A stretch of DNA of 64,000 nucleotides from DATFTE01 sp963802575 (GCA_963802575.1 CAWDJF010000007.1:62001-126000); one strand, 5' to 3'; shown: positions 25,346 through 34,341, counted from the first letter of the stretch. Notes: generated by a model from the sequence alone, not told the origin. Program-made: numbers and translations.

Positions 25346-26098
25346 CTACTTCTTCCCTCGGTACAACCCGGCAATCCCGAACGTGTAAGGAGTCCACGCC
25401 GCTTCCCGAAACCCCGCGCGCCGCATGCGTTCGAGCATCTCCTCCGGCTCCGGAAACCGCTCCACCGACGCCGGAAGATAAGCATACGGACCCTTGACTC
25501 CCGAAATCATCGATCCCACTGCTGGAAGCACGCGCTTGAAATAGATGCGATACAACTTCCCCATCACGCCCCGCGGCTCTCCGAAATCGAGAATGCCGCA
25601 TTCCCCTCCGGGCTTCAGCATCCGCAGAATCTCGCGCAACCCCGCGTCGTAGTCCGCCAGATTGCGGAAGCCGAACGCCGAGGTGACCAGATCAAATCGC
25701 TGTTCACTGAAAGGCAGATGCAGCGCGTCGGCTTCAACCCAGCGCAACGACGTCCCCCGTCCCTTGAGATTGGCCCGTTGCAACATGGCATGAGAAAAGT
25801 CCCCGCCGACGATCTGTGCCGACTGACCGGCCCGGCGCCGCAACGCGAATGTCATATCTCCCGTGCCGCAGCAAAGATCGAGCACTTGCGCATCGGGACG
25901 CTGGAGTATCTCCGCAAAGCTCCGCGCCGCCCGTGCCCACCACAGGCGATCGACGTTGAATGAGAGCACGTGGTTCAGCAGGTCATAGCGCGGCGCGATG
26001 GACGTAAACATCTCGCGAATCGCGCGCGCAGCCGCATCCCGGTCCCGCACACCCTCAGGAGACGCACCAATCACAACGGATTTGCTTTGCTCACCCAA
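25346..26098 (-). CDS. ubiE: Demethylmenaquinone/ubiquinone methyltransferase UbiE/MenG
   Basis: A 250-residue class I SAM-dependent C-methyltransferase that performs the last step of menaquinone synthesis (demethylmenaquinone to menaquinone), and in ubiquinone makers the equivalent ring methylation. Signatures are 'MFTSIAPRYDLLNHVLSFN', 'WWARAARSF', SAM motif I 'VLDLCCGTGDMTFAL', 'FDLVTSAFGFRNLADYDAGL' and 'REILRMLKPGGECGILDFGEP'. Acidobacteria use menaquinone, so the MenG role is expected. It lies downstream of aroB with a 65-base gap holding an AT-rich inverted repeat; both feed chorismate-derived pathways. Confidence 0.94.
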   Translation of the reverse strand: MGEQSKSVVIGASPEGVRDRDAAARAIREMFTSIAPRYDLLNHVLSFNVDRLWWARAARSFAEILQRPDAQVLDLCCGTGDMTFALRRRAGQSAQIVGGDFSHAMLQRANLKGRGTSLRWVEADALHLPFSEQRFDLVTSAFGFRNLADYDAGLREILRMLKPGGECGILDFGEPRGVMGKLYRIYFKRVLPAVGSMISGVKGPYAYLPASVERFPEPEEMLERMRRAGFREAAWTPYTFGIAGLYRGKK

Positions 26099-26099
26099 T

Positions 26100-26166
26100 C
26101 AAATTTCCAATTGTCAATTGCCAATTCGCTCAAGGTTTTCAATTGGCAATTGAAAATTGGCAATCA
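26100..26166. repeat. AT-rich inverted repeat between ubiE and aroB
   Basis: Copies of CAATTGCCAATT and CAATTGGCAATTG are arranged as inverted arms across the gap, with TTTCCAATTGTCAATTGCC at the left. The structure could form a stem in the aroB-ubiE transcript. Similar CAATTTCCAATTG sequence lies at 29024-29045. Confidence 0.65.
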
Positions 26167-27264
26167 ATTTCTACCGGATAAGCTCTTCAACTCCGAAATC
26201 GCATCCAGCACGACCTTTTCCGGCACTCCCTTCACGATCTCCACTTGCCCGATCTCGCAGGGGAGCACGAAGTGCACGACACCGTCTTTCGTCTTTTTGT
26301 CGGCTTGCAAGCGTTTCAGCACATTCGTCGGCTTCACTCTGACTGGAGGCAACTCGCCCAGCCCCAGTACCGCGTCGGCGATTCGCCCAGCGTTCACGCT
26401 GCCCAGCTTGCCCATCGCCAGCGCGACGTTGGTCGCGGCCACCATTCCCCACGCCACCGCCTCTCCATGCAGAAATCCTCGATATGCCGTCTCGGCCTCA
26501 AGCGCGTGCCCAATCGTATGTCCGAAATTCAAAACCTGCCGCAGACCCGACTCTTTCTCGTCCGCCGCCACTACCACCGCTTTCTGTTTTACTGACTCAG
26601 CAATCACCCACTCGAGTGTTGCTGCATCCCGCTTCAGAATCTTGTCTTTCTCATCCTCAAACCGCCGAAACAATTCCGGACTCCCAATGACCCCGCACTT
26701 CAAGGCCTCATACAAGCCAGCGCGAAACTCGCGGTCTGGCAATGACGCCAGCACCGCGGGATCAATCAACACTGCCCGCGGCTGATGAAACGTGCCCAGC
26801 AGATTCTTGCCAGCCTTCAAATTGACGCCGGTCTTCCCGCCGATCGACGCATCCACCTGCGCCAGCACCGTTGTCGGAATCTGCACTACGCCGACGCCCC
26901 GCATGTAGAGTGACGCGAGCAATCCCGCAGTATCGCCGACCACGCCCCCGCCGAACGCGAGCAAGATAGAGTTGCGATCTGCGCCGTGCGCTGCCAGGTT
27001 CGATGCCAGCATTTCGACGGTCGCCAATTTCTTCGCCGGCTCGCCGTCCGCCATCTCGACGATCTTCGCCTCAATCCCCGCAGCCTTGAGCGACGTCATC
27101 AACGTCTTGCCCCATTTCCTGCGCACCGGCGGAACCGTCACCACAAACACACGTTCGTGGACATCTAACAATTCGCGCAGCCGGCCGCCCGCCTGCACCA
27201 GCAAGCCACTCTCGATCACCGCCTCATACGAACGCGGCTCGACCGCAATCTTCACTCGGATCAT
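26164..27264 (-). CDS. aroB: 3-Dehydroquinate synthase
   Basis: A 366-residue NAD- and metal-dependent enzyme converting DAHP to 3-dehydroquinate, step two of the shikimate pathway. The NAD/metal core has 'LAFGGGVVGDTAGLLASLYM', 'IPTTVLAQVDASIGGKTGVN' and 'LGTFHQPRAVLIDPAVL'. The metal-binding histidines are in 'FGHTIGHALEAETAYRGFLH' and 'HGEAVAWGM', with the third ligand Glu in 'KCGVIGSPELF'. Length is normal. It is divergent from nadB, separated by 69 bases that must hold both promoters. Confidence 0.96.
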   Translation of the reverse strand: MIRVKIAVEPRSYEAVIESGLLVQAGGRLRELLDVHERVFVVTVPPVRRKWGKTLMTSLKAAGIEAKIVEMADGEPAKKLATVEMLASNLAAHGADRNSILLAFGGGVVGDTAGLLASLYMRGVGVVQIPTTVLAQVDASIGGKTGVNLKAGKNLLGTFHQPRAVLIDPAVLASLPDREFRAGLYEALKCGVIGSPELFRRFEDEKDKILKRDAATLEWVIAESVKQKAVVVAADEKESGLRQVLNFGHTIGHALEAETAYRGFLHGEAVAWGMVAATNVALAMGKLGSVNAGRIADAVLGLGELPPVRVKPTNVLKRLQADKKTKDGVVHFVLPCEIGQVEIVKGVPEKVVLDAISELKSLSGRN

Positions 27265-27333
27265 GAGCCTTCATCATAACGTAGCTCGGGGCCGACACTC
27301 CGACCCGCGCAGCGTGATACCATTTTTCTGCCT

Positions 27334-28911
27334 ATGAAGTGTGCACCGCCAGAGACAGATTTTCTGGTCGTCGGCGCCGGAGTCGCGGGCCTGCGCGCCG
27401 CTATTGAACTCGCTCCCGCAGGGCGCGTCGTCGTTCTCGCCAAACGCGAAGTCTCCGATTCCGCCACCAACTATGCCCAGGGCGGTATCGCCGTCGCGCT
27501 CAGCGACGAAGACGAAATCAGCATCCACTTGCAAGACACGCTGGTCGCAGGAGACGGTCTCTGCAACGTCGCCGCCGCCAAAGTGCTGGTGGAAGAAGGT
27601 CCCATGCGCATCGACGAACTCATTCAATGGGGCACGGAATTCGATCGCGATGGCACCAGACTTTCATTCACCCGTGAGGGCGCGCACAGCCGCGACCGCA
27701 TCCTGCACGCTCACGGAGACTCTACTGGACGCGAAATCCTCCGCGCCCTCTACGCTAAGGCGAAGACGCTCAAGAATATTTCTGTCTGTGAGTTCGAATT
27801 CTCGACCGAACTGCGCCTCGAAAATGGGCGCGTCTCGGGAATTGACCTGATCGGCGACAAGGGGACGCACGAAACCATGCTAGCCTCTTCCGTTCTCCTC
27901 GCCACCGGAGGCCTCGGCCAACTCTATCGCAACACGACCAATCCCTCGGTCGCCACTGGCGACGGCGTCGCCATGGCCTACCGCGCCGGAGCCGAGGTGA
28001 GCGACATGGAGTTCGTCCAGTTCCATCCCACCGCGCTCTATCTCAAGAAGGCCCCGCGCTTTCTGCTCTCTGAGGCTCTGCGTGGCGAGGGAGCTTACCT
28101 GCGCAACATGGAACTCAACCGCTTCATGCCCAAGTATCATGCTCTCGGAGAACTTGCCCCTCGCGATGTGGTCGCCCGCGCCATCGTTCACGAACTCGAA
28201 ACTACCAAGGCGAAAGATCCGGTCGTCTATCTCGACCTCACGCACCTTGATGCGGAACACATGCAGAAACGCTTCCCGCGTATCTATTCCACCTGCATGG
28301 AATACAACATCGACATCACGACCGAACTGATCCCGATTCGCCCCGCCGCGCATTACGCGATGGGCGGAGTGCGCACCGATCTCGAAGGACGCGCCACCGT
28401 GCCCGGTCTTTACGCCGCGGGAGAGGCTGCCGCCACCGGAGTTCACGGCGCCAATCGCCTGGCCAGCAATTCCCTGCTCGAGGGCTTGGTCTTCGGAGCC
28501 CGCGCCGGATGCCTCATGCGCGATGAACTGAAACACGCTCCGAAGAAGCCCGCCGCCCCGAAAAATGCGAGCTATTCGAACGGACCGGTCGATGCCGGAT
28601 TAGAAACTCTGATTGGAGAAATGCAGGACCTGATGTGGAAGGATGTGGGCATCGTTCGTGACAAAGAAGGCCTGAAGCGCGCGATCGATCACCTGGATCA
28701 GGTCGCTCCGCGCGTGGCTCACCCACACACCCGGCGTGCCTACGAAGCCCAGAACATCCGCCTCGCCGGATCGCTCGTCGCCCGCTCCGCCCTGGCCCGC
28801 GAAGAAAGCCGCGGCGCCCACTACCGCACCGACTTCCCCGCCCACAACGACGCCAGGTTTCTGAAACACTCAATCGTGCAGAACAACAAGATTCGCTTCG
28901 AAGCGGAATAA
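27334..28911 (+). CDS. nadB: L-Aspartate oxidase
   Basis: A 525-residue FAD protein converting L-aspartate to iminoaspartate for quinolinate and NAD synthesis. The dinucleotide motif is 'FLVVGAGVAGLRAAIELA', followed by 'NYAQGGIAVALSDEDEI', 'EGAHSRDRILHAHGDSTGRE', 'VLLATGGLGQLYRNTTNP' and 'DMEFVQFHPTALY'. The active-site arginine region is 'GEGAYLRN', and 'RPAAHYAMGGVRTDL' plus 'GANRLASNSLLEGLVFGARA' separate it from fumarate reductase. A C-terminal helical domain follows. nadA and nadC are not adjacent. It begins 69 bases from divergent aroB and ends directly at a tandem repeat. Confidence 0.95.
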   Translation: MKCAPPETDFLVVGAGVAGLRAAIELAPAGRVVVLAKREVSDSATNYAQGGIAVALSDEDEISIHLQDTLVAGDGLCNVAAAKVLVEEGPMRIDELIQWGTEFDRDGTRLSFTREGAHSRDRILHAHGDSTGREILRALYAKAKTLKNISVCEFEFSTELRLENGRVSGIDLIGDKGTHETMLASSVLLATGGLGQLYRNTTNPSVATGDGVAMAYRAGAEVSDMEFVQFHPTALYLKKAPRFLLSEALRGEGAYLRNMELNRFMPKYHALGELAPRDVVARAIVHELETTKAKDPVVYLDLTHLDAEHMQKRFPRIYSTCMEYNIDITTELIPIRPAAHYAMGGVRTDLEGRATVPGLYAAGEAAATGVHGANRLASNSLLEGLVFGARAGCLMRDELKHAPKKPAAPKNASYSNGPVDAGLETLIGEMQDLMWKDVGIVRDKEGLKRAIDHLDQVAPRVAHPHTRRAYEAQNIRLAGSLVARSALAREESRGAHYRTDFPAHNDARFLKHSIVQNNKIRFEAE

Positions 28912-29020
28912 TTTACGAAGTACGATTTACGAAGTACGATTTAGAAGTACGATTACGAAGTACGATTTACGAAGTACGATTTACGAAGTACGATTTACGA
29001 AGTACGATTTACGAAGTACG
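28911..29020. repeat. Eight tandem copies of a 14-bp unit
   Basis: The unit ATTTACGAAGTACG is repeated eight times without spacers. Copies three and four each lack one base (ATTTAGAAGTACG and ATTACGAAGTACG). The array starts at the last base of the nadB stop region and ends in ATTTTCAATTTCCAATTGTC, an AT-rich repeat also seen at 26100. Confidence 0.97.
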
Positions 29021-29104
29021 ATTTTCAATTTCCAATTGTCGATTGACAATTTGAACTAACAACGTCGCTATCATCTACCACTGGCGCTGCAGGGAATTCG
29101 CGCA

Positions 29105-30013
29105 CTATGCTTCTTCTTTTCTCGGAAACACCAACGAAGCCAAAACGGAAACCGCCAGCACCCCTCCTACCACGCCCAGCGCCACGTCGGTAGGTATCTG
29201 GTAATAGTGCGACACCAGCATCTTCCCGCCGATAAAAATCAGCACCACCGACAATCCGTAATGCAGGTAGTGAAACACCTCCATCATCCCCGCCAGCGCA
29301 AAGTACATCGAGCGCAGCCCCATAATCGCGAACACATTCGAGGTATAGACAATAAAACTATTCAAGGTGATGGCCAGCACCGCCGGAATCGAATCGGTGG
29401 CGAAAATCACGTCGGTCGTCTCCACCACCACCAGCACCACCAGCAGTGGCGTAGCCATCAGTCCCGGACGCCGCACCAGAAACTTGCCCTCTTCATACGT
29501 ATCGCTCACCGGCATCAAGCGCTGGAACACGCGGAGCACAGGATTTTTCTCGGGATGCACATCCTCAGCATCCTGAAAAATCAGTTTGACCCCGCTGTAA
29601 ACAAGGAAAGCCCCGAAAACATAGATGATCCAGTGGAAGCGCGAAATCAGCGACACTCCCAGCAGAATGAAAATCGCGCGCATCACCAGCGCGCCGAGAA
29701 TGCCCCAGAACAGAACCTTGCGCTGGTCGCCGGGAGGAACTTTGAAATAGCGGAAGATCAGCAGGAAGATAAAGAGATTATCGACGCTGAGCGATAACTC
29801 GATGATATAGCCGGTTACAAATTCGAGCGATTCCGTGCGGCCGTGCCAGAAGTACACGATCACGGCGAAGGCCGCCGCCAGCGCGATCCAGATCACGCTC
29901 CAGATCACCGCTTCGCGAAACTTCACCTCGCGCCCGGAACGATGGAATACGCCCAGATCGAGCGCCAGCATCGCCGCGACGAACAGGTTGAAGAGAACCC
30001 AGAAGATGATCAA
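29105..30013 (-). CDS. TerC/Alx family integral membrane protein
   Basis: A 302-residue membrane protein of about nine helices. TerC/Alx family signatures are 'FVTGYIIELSLSVDNLFIFL' with the conserved Asp-Asn, and 'VVVETTDVIFATDSIPAVLA' with the second acidic set. 'FRYFKVPPGDQRKVLFWGIL' is also typical. Recent work on relatives (Alx, MntP-like context) points to Mn2+ or other metal export and assistance of metalation, rather than tellurite resistance in general. No yybP-ykoY riboswitch is recognised upstream. It lies downstream of the M28 gene, separated by a long inverted repeat. Confidence 0.92.
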   Translation of the reverse strand: MIIFWVLFNLFVAAMLALDLGVFHRSGREVKFREAVIWSVIWIALAAAFAVIVYFWHGRTESLEFVTGYIIELSLSVDNLFIFLLIFRYFKVPPGDQRKVLFWGILGALVMRAIFILLGVSLISRFHWIIYVFGAFLVYSGVKLIFQDAEDVHPEKNPVLRVFQRLMPVSDTYEEGKFLVRRPGLMATPLLVVLVVVETTDVIFATDSIPAVLAITLNSFIVYTSNVFAIMGLRSMYFALAGMMEVFHYLHYGLSVVLIFIGGKMLVSHYYQIPTDVALGVVGGVLAVSVLASLVFPRKEEA

Positions 30014-30027
30014 AGACGCCCCAAGCG

Positions 30028-30120
30028 AGATTGTTGATCTTTGAATGTTGATTGTTGAATTCCACTGCTACCTAGCGCCGGGCTTGAATTCAACAATCAA
30101 AATTCAACAATCAACAATCT
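30028..30120. terminator. Long AT-rich inverted repeat after the M28 peptidase gene
   Basis: The arms 30028-30062 and 30086-30120 are about 35 bases each, mostly complementary, and built of repeated TTGTTGA and TCAACAA blocks. They enclose a GC-rich loop of 23 bases. The right arm reaches into the M28 stop codon (30119-30121). It is a probable terminator or attenuator between the M28 and TerC genes, though no long T-run follows. Confidence 0.55.
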
Positions 30121-31597
30121 AGTTTTTTCTCCCTCTCTCTCCGCTCTCCCACGCTTTCCACGCCCCGGTCAATTTCATGCTCTCATCCATGTGCGACTCC
30201 TGCAGTTGCTTTTCCACTTCGGATCGGTGCAACCGCCGCCCTACGCGCTCCCGCGCATCGGCGATGGCAAACGTTGATACCGCCGACTCCGCCACCAGCT
30301 TCTTCAGTTCCGGAAGGTCAACTTTGTCGAAAGTATCCGACATGGCGTGGTAGTTGATGATGTAGTTCGCCTCCGCCTGGTTCGCATAGAGCGTAGGGAC
30401 GCCTTCGAGCAGAAAATCAAAGTGATCGGTGTCGGCGGTCAGGTCGAACGTAAGGCCGGTCGCATCGTAGCCCTTGAGCGGCGCGATCAGATTCTTGACC
30501 TCGCCTGCAATGTCTTTGCGCCCGCCCAGCGAAAACCCGGTCATGCGTCCGTTGCCATCGTCGAAGGCAATCACGGCATCGATATTGTCCATCTCCGCGC
30601 GGTGCGCGGTGACGTACGCCCGCGATCCCAACAGTCCTTCTTCCTCGCCGGAAAACAGAATGAAGCGAATGGTTCTCCGCGGGCGCAGCCCAGACGCCTT
30701 GATCGTCCGCAAGGTATCGATCACCAGCGCCGATCCGCAGCCGTTGTCGAGCGCACCCGTGCCCAGGTCCCAGGAATCCAAGTGCGCGCCCAGCACAACT
30801 ACCTCATCTGGCTTCTCGCTGCCCTTCAATTCCGCAATCACGTTCGCGCTGGTCGCAGGACCGCCAACGTGATTGGGAATCGCGAGGTCCGCATACAAAG
30901 CCTGTCCCGACCTCAGCAAGCGCGACATACGCCCGGCATCTTCGCGCCCCACAATCACCATAGGGATGTCTTCAATCTCGCCGCGCTCTGAGTGGGTATG
31001 CCGGTAGAGCAGGTCATAAGGGCGCGTCGATTGAAACGCGATCGCCAGGACTTTCGCGCGCTTTGCCCGCACCATCACCTCGCGCGCTTTGTCGTACTCG
31101 CTGTCCAGATCGTCCCAGGTCTTCAATTCACCCTGCGGCACCAGCAGGATCGTGCCCTCAATGTTGCCCGCTCGGACGAAGTCCTCCATCTTCCCCGCGC
31201 CGATATCGACCACCCGCAGGTGATGCTGCGCCGCCAGCGCCGGTCCCCATGCAATCGAAACTAGCCGCACCGGGAAAGACTCGGGAGCCACCACGTTCAT
31301 TTCGGTCGCGCCCTCGGTCCAGTAAGCCGGAATCGTGAAACTCTCAGTATGTACGCTGTCCGCGCCCGCAGCTTTGAACGCGTCGACGCCCCACTGGACG
31401 GCGCGATCCATCGCAGGGCTGCCCGTCACCCGGCCACCAATCGCGTCGGTAAGTCGCTCGAGATTCTGTCCAATGGGAGAAGGCTTCATCGCCTCGCGAA
31501 TCAAAATATCCGCATGGGAATCCGCAGCACCAGAAAAAGCAAGACAGGAAGACAACAGCCCGATCGCACTCACCAAAACAACCCGCAAGGTTCGCAT
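30119..31597 (-). CDS. Exported M28-family metallopeptidase
   Basis: A 492-residue exported di-zinc peptidase of the M28 (aminopeptidase Y/PSMA-like) type. A signal peptide of about 24 residues precedes a PA-type insert domain (about 130-250; 'GTILLVPQGELKTWDD', 'DIPMVIVGREDAGRM'). The zinc centre reads His-x-Asp in 'VVLGAHLDSWDLGTGALDNG', Glu-Glu in 'FILFSGEEEGLLGSRAYV', Asp in 'DTDHFDFLLEGVPTL' and the final His in 'INYHAMSDTFDKVD'. It probably trims peptides in the periplasm or outside. A second M28-like gene follows upstream on the same strand. Confidence 0.9.
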   Translation of the reverse strand: MRTLRVVLVSAIGLLSSCLAFSGAADSHADILIREAMKPSPIGQNLERLTDAIGGRVTGSPAMDRAVQWGVDAFKAAGADSVHTESFTIPAYWTEGATEMNVVAPESFPVRLVSIAWGPALAAQHHLRVVDIGAGKMEDFVRAGNIEGTILLVPQGELKTWDDLDSEYDKAREVMVRAKRAKVLAIAFQSTRPYDLLYRHTHSERGEIEDIPMVIVGREDAGRMSRLLRSGQALYADLAIPNHVGGPATSANVIAELKGSEKPDEVVVLGAHLDSWDLGTGALDNGCGSALVIDTLRTIKASGLRPRRTIRFILFSGEEEGLLGSRAYVTAHRAEMDNIDAVIAFDDGNGRMTGFSLGGRKDIAGEVKNLIAPLKGYDATGLTFDLTADTDHFDFLLEGVPTLYANQAEANYIINYHAMSDTFDKVDLPELKKLVAESAVSTFAIADARERVGRRLHRSEVEKQLQESHMDESMKLTGAWKAWESGERGRKN

Positions 31598-31773
31598 ACG
31601 AGCTGAATTAGAAATGAAATGAGAAGAAAAGGCTAGAAGCAGACCTCGGACCTTAGACCTCGGACCTCAGACAAAACTGTCATCCCATGCGGAGTCGAGG
31701 GACCGTGTTCGCTTGGAGCACACCTAGCTCATCAAGGAATTCGTACGATGCTGCGATGCCCAGAACCTAAAGC
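31598..31773. repeat. Spacer with short direct repeats of GACCTCGGACC
   Basis: GACCTCGGACCTTAGACCTCGG and CTCAGAC copies lie around 31644-31672. A GTCATCCCATGCGGAGTCGAG fragment related to family B is at 31678-31700. CCCAGAGCCCGAGGTC lies around 31780, inside the next gene's end. No gene is seen. Confidence 0.45.
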
Positions 31774-32796
31774 CTAGTGCCCAGAGCCCGAGGTCTGAGC
31801 TCCGACGCCTGAGCTTCGATCCAGCAACTGCACCGTCCCCAACACCACGTCTCCCACGATCTGCAGGCTCTTCGCACTCAACTTGTCGACCGTGTCCTGC
31901 GGCGTGTGCCAGAAGACGTTGTTGTATCCGTAATCGAAATCAATCAGATCGGCCGAAGGCACACCACGCTGCACGAACGGAAGATGATCATCTCCGACTG
32001 GAATCGTGCGCGCGAAAAAGTGCGACTGATATCCCATGCCTTGCGCTGCTTTGTAGACGTAATCCTCCAGCCATGGCGTCGAATAGGAATCATGCTCCAC
32101 GTTCAGATCCGCGTCACCAATCATGTCCACCAGCAGAAACGCCTTGATCTGCTTGAGCGTACCGTCTTTCTCCCACTTCTCCGCCAGATGCCGAGCGCCG
32201 TAGGTATTATCGTCGCCGCTCCATTCCTTCACGGCCTCTTCGCCATCGGTCCATAGGAGCCAGACGCTGTATCCATCACGTTTTTTGCCGCGCAACTGGT
32301 TCGCCAATTCGAGCAGAAGCCCGGTCGAAGAGCCACCATCGTTGGCGCCCACGTAGCCCTTATCCTTCAGGGGATAATTCGTGTCATAGTGCCCGGCAAT
32401 GATGATCACACCATCGCGTGTCCCGGGAAATTTGGCGATGATATTTCGCACGGGCAATTTTCCCGCCGGCGTATCTGCCATGAAATAGTCATCCTCCACC
32501 TGATCGCCTCTCAGGTGAGCATAGATATAGTCTTCGAGCTTCTTGTGATTGGTGCTGCCAATAGGACGCGGCCCGAACGCTGCGACCTCTTTCGCGTACT
32601 GCAAGGCCCGCGCTCCATCAATCGACGGCGGCGTCCCCATGCTCGCAGGAGGCGTGTTCGCCTCCGCCAGGTTGGGCAGCACCATCGACGACTTGGTTTC
32701 TTTCGGAGTTTCCGCCGGCTTTTCCTGACTGCACGCGGCCAACCCAGACAACATCAGCAACAACGACGCAACGCCGGCTCTTGCTCGTGTGGTCAT
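31774..32796 (-). CDS. Lipoprotein, glutaminyl-peptide cyclotransferase-like M28 protein
   Basis: A 340-residue lipoprotein. The lipobox is 'LSGLAAC', with Cys at about residue 22. The catalytic domain resembles glutaminyl cyclase more than a peptidase. 'IIIAGHYDTNYPLKDKGYVG' and 'ANDGGSSTGLLLELA' give the first ligands, 'DGEEAVKEWSGDDNTYGARH' matches the QPCT signature (DGEEAF-x-x-W ... YGSRHLA), and 'PVGDDHLPFVQRGVPSADLI' supplies the later residues. Such enzymes form N-terminal pyroglutamate. ATG at 32796 is chosen because it starts the lipoprotein signal. The gene lies downstream of tatC and could share its transcript. Aminopeptidase activity remains possible. Confidence 0.85.
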   Translation of the reverse strand: MTTRARAGVASLLLMLSGLAACSQEKPAETPKETKSSMVLPNLAEANTPPASMGTPPSIDGARALQYAKEVAAFGPRPIGSTNHKKLEDYIYAHLRGDQVEDDYFMADTPAGKLPVRNIIAKFPGTRDGVIIIAGHYDTNYPLKDKGYVGANDGGSSTGLLLELANQLRGKKRDGYSVWLLWTDGEEAVKEWSGDDNTYGARHLAEKWEKDGTLKQIKAFLLVDMIGDADLNVEHDSYSTPWLEDYVYKAAQGMGYQSHFFARTIPVGDDHLPFVQRGVPSADLIDFDYGYNNVFWHTPQDTVDKLSAKSLQIVGDVVLGTVQLLDRSSGVGAQTSGSGH

Positions 32797-32864
32797 GATC
32801 AATGCCAGAAATCCAGAAGTCTTGCCATCCCGACGCCGTGCGAAGCGAGGCGGAGGCCCGCGCT

Positions 32865-33674
32865 CTACGTCCCGCCCGCACCCTTTTCCCGCCGCGCCCT
32901 GCGTTGTTTCGGATGCACCAACCACGCCACTCCGATACTCAACACGTACAGCACAATCATGGGCAGCGCGAACAAACACATGTTCATGATGTCGGTAGTC
33001 GGCGTCAGCACGGCCGCGATGACAAAAATTACCAGAATCGAGTAGCGCACATTGCGCCACATCCAACCCGGACTGACAATGCCCATTAGAGCCAGGAAGA
33101 ATACGAGGATGGGCATCTCGAAGATCGCGCCCAATCCGACAATGATCGTCAGGAAAAGATCGGTGTACTCGCCGATGGTGATCATCGGCTGAAACTGTTT
33201 GCCGTATCCGATCAGAAAATCGAGAGCGGCCGGATAAACCATCTTGTAGCCGAACATGCCTCCCGCCAGAAACAGGCTGACGGTTGAGAACATGAACGGG
33301 AACACATATTTCTTTTCATTGCGGTAAAGCCCCGGCGAGATGAACAGCCACACCTGGTAAAGCACCACCGGCGAAGCCACAAACAACCCCGCCATGAATC
33401 CGATCTTCAAATACAAATTGAACGGCTCGGTCGGATTCAGGTAAACCAGCTTCTCCGGCATGCCGTTGCGATGCAGGGCGTCCATGATCGGCTTCTGCAT
33501 CAGGGCGAAGATGTTTTCCGCGTATCCCCAGCAAAGAAAGAAGCCCGCGGCTACCGCGATAATCGAGTAGACGAGCCTCTTCCGCAGCTCCTCGAGGTGA
33601 TCGAGGAAGCTCATGGCGGGCATGGCGTCTTGCGCCTTCCCGCCGGGTGGCAATTCCGCAGCAATTTCAGGCAT
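32865..33674 (-). CDS. tatC: Sec-independent protein translocase TatC
   Basis: A 269-residue six-helix membrane protein, the receptor for twin-arginine signal peptides in the Tat folded-protein export system. Signatures are 'SFLDHLEELRKRLVYSII' at the start of helix 1, 'YLNPTEPFNLYLKIGFMAGL', 'SPVVLYQVWLFISPGLYRNE' and 'KKYVFPFMFSTVSLFLAGGM', then 'FGLALMGIVSP'-like sequence in helix 5. The start ATG at 33674 overlaps the tatA end by eight bases, indicating translational coupling. The C-terminal tail is basic. Confidence 0.96.
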   Translation of the reverse strand: MPEIAAELPPGGKAQDAMPAMSFLDHLEELRKRLVYSIIAVAAGFFLCWGYAENIFALMQKPIMDALHRNGMPEKLVYLNPTEPFNLYLKIGFMAGLFVASPVVLYQVWLFISPGLYRNEKKYVFPFMFSTVSLFLAGGMFGYKMVYPAALDFLIGYGKQFQPMITIGEYTDLFLTIIVGLGAIFEMPILVFFLALMGIVSPGWMWRNVRYSILVIFVIAAVLTPTTDIMNMCLFALPMIVLYVLSIGVAWLVHPKQRRARREKGAGGT

Positions 33675-34008
33675 CAGGAGCCTTGACGACCGGATTGACT
33701 TCAGGGCTTTCGACTACCGGAGGTGGTGGAAGCTCGTGCTCAATAGTTGGAGCGCTGGCAACCGTCCCTATCGGAGGCTCCAGCGGCGCCATAATCTGTT
33801 GTTTAGCCTTCTCGATTTCATCCCGGGCATTCTGCACGTCGATGTTCGAAATCTCGCTTTCGATCTGCGCTTTAAACTCGTTGCTGGCGCGCTTGAACTC
33901 GTTGAGCGCCTTGCCGATCTGGCGTCCGATCTCCGGCAGCTTCTTGGGCCCGAAGATGATAAGGGCTATCAGAAAAATAAAGATCATCTCCGGGAGACCG
34001 AGGTTCAT
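33667..34008 (-). CDS. tatA: TatA/TatB-type twin-arginine translocase subunit
   Basis: A 113-residue protein with one membrane helix ('MNLGLPEMIFIFLIALII'), the 'FGPKKLPEIGRQIGKAL' hinge and amphipathic helix typical of TatA/B, and a long Pro/Val-rich tail. The Glu at position 7 and the 'FGP' motif are conserved. Only one TatA/B gene is present, so it may serve both functions, with a longer tail than classical TatA. ATG at 34008 is chosen over an upstream start at 34044 because the family begins at the helix. It overlaps tatC by eight bases. Confidence 0.93.
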   Translation of the reverse strand: MNLGLPEMIFIFLIALIIFGPKKLPEIGRQIGKALNEFKRASNEFKAQIESEISNIDVQNARDEIEKAKQQIMAPLEPPIGTVASAPTIEHELPPPPVVESPEVNPVVKAPDA

Positions 34009-34341
34009 AACCCCATGATACTGCGGGAACCGCAGTGCAGCCAATCCGAAGGTAATCGTTCAACAAACATCGCGTCATTGTACCCATCTGAAAGGCCGGG
34101 TGCCCGATCTTTGCCGCACTTTTTGCGGCAGCGATGCGATTCCGCGAATGCCAGCACCGGAGGTTTTAAAAACCCCGAACCCTCATGCCCAGTGGACGCA
34201 TCCTAAGTATTGGAAACTGTTGATCCTGATGGTTACTTCCGGGTCACTTTTGGGCGGTTTCAGACCACTTGGGTGCGTGTTATACTGCGCTCAAACGCAG
34301 TCGGCAGGGATCTTCTACGCCCCAGCCGAAGGAAATTAACG
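34009..34341. other. Intergenic region between divergent tatA and ctp genes
   Basis: No gene is supported in this 333-base stretch. It includes a short inverted repeat GCCGCACTTTTTGCGGC near 34112-34128 and an extended -10 promoter on the plus strand at 34278-34286. Confidence 0.5.
34278..34286 (+). promoter_or_regulatory. Extended -10 promoter element for the ctp gene
   Basis: TGTTATACT fits the extended -10 form TGnTATAnT, 56 bases before the ATG at 34342. No good -35 box is seen at the right distance, as is usual for this promoter class. Confidence 0.4.

Noticed and set aside
28911..29020. CRISPR-like array
   Set aside because: The 14-bp units are contiguous with no spacers and no cas genes are nearby; it is a simple tandem repeat.
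29105..30013. Tellurite-resistance island
   Set aside because: Only a single TerC/Alx-type protein is present, without the other ter genes, so metal homeostasis is the better reading.
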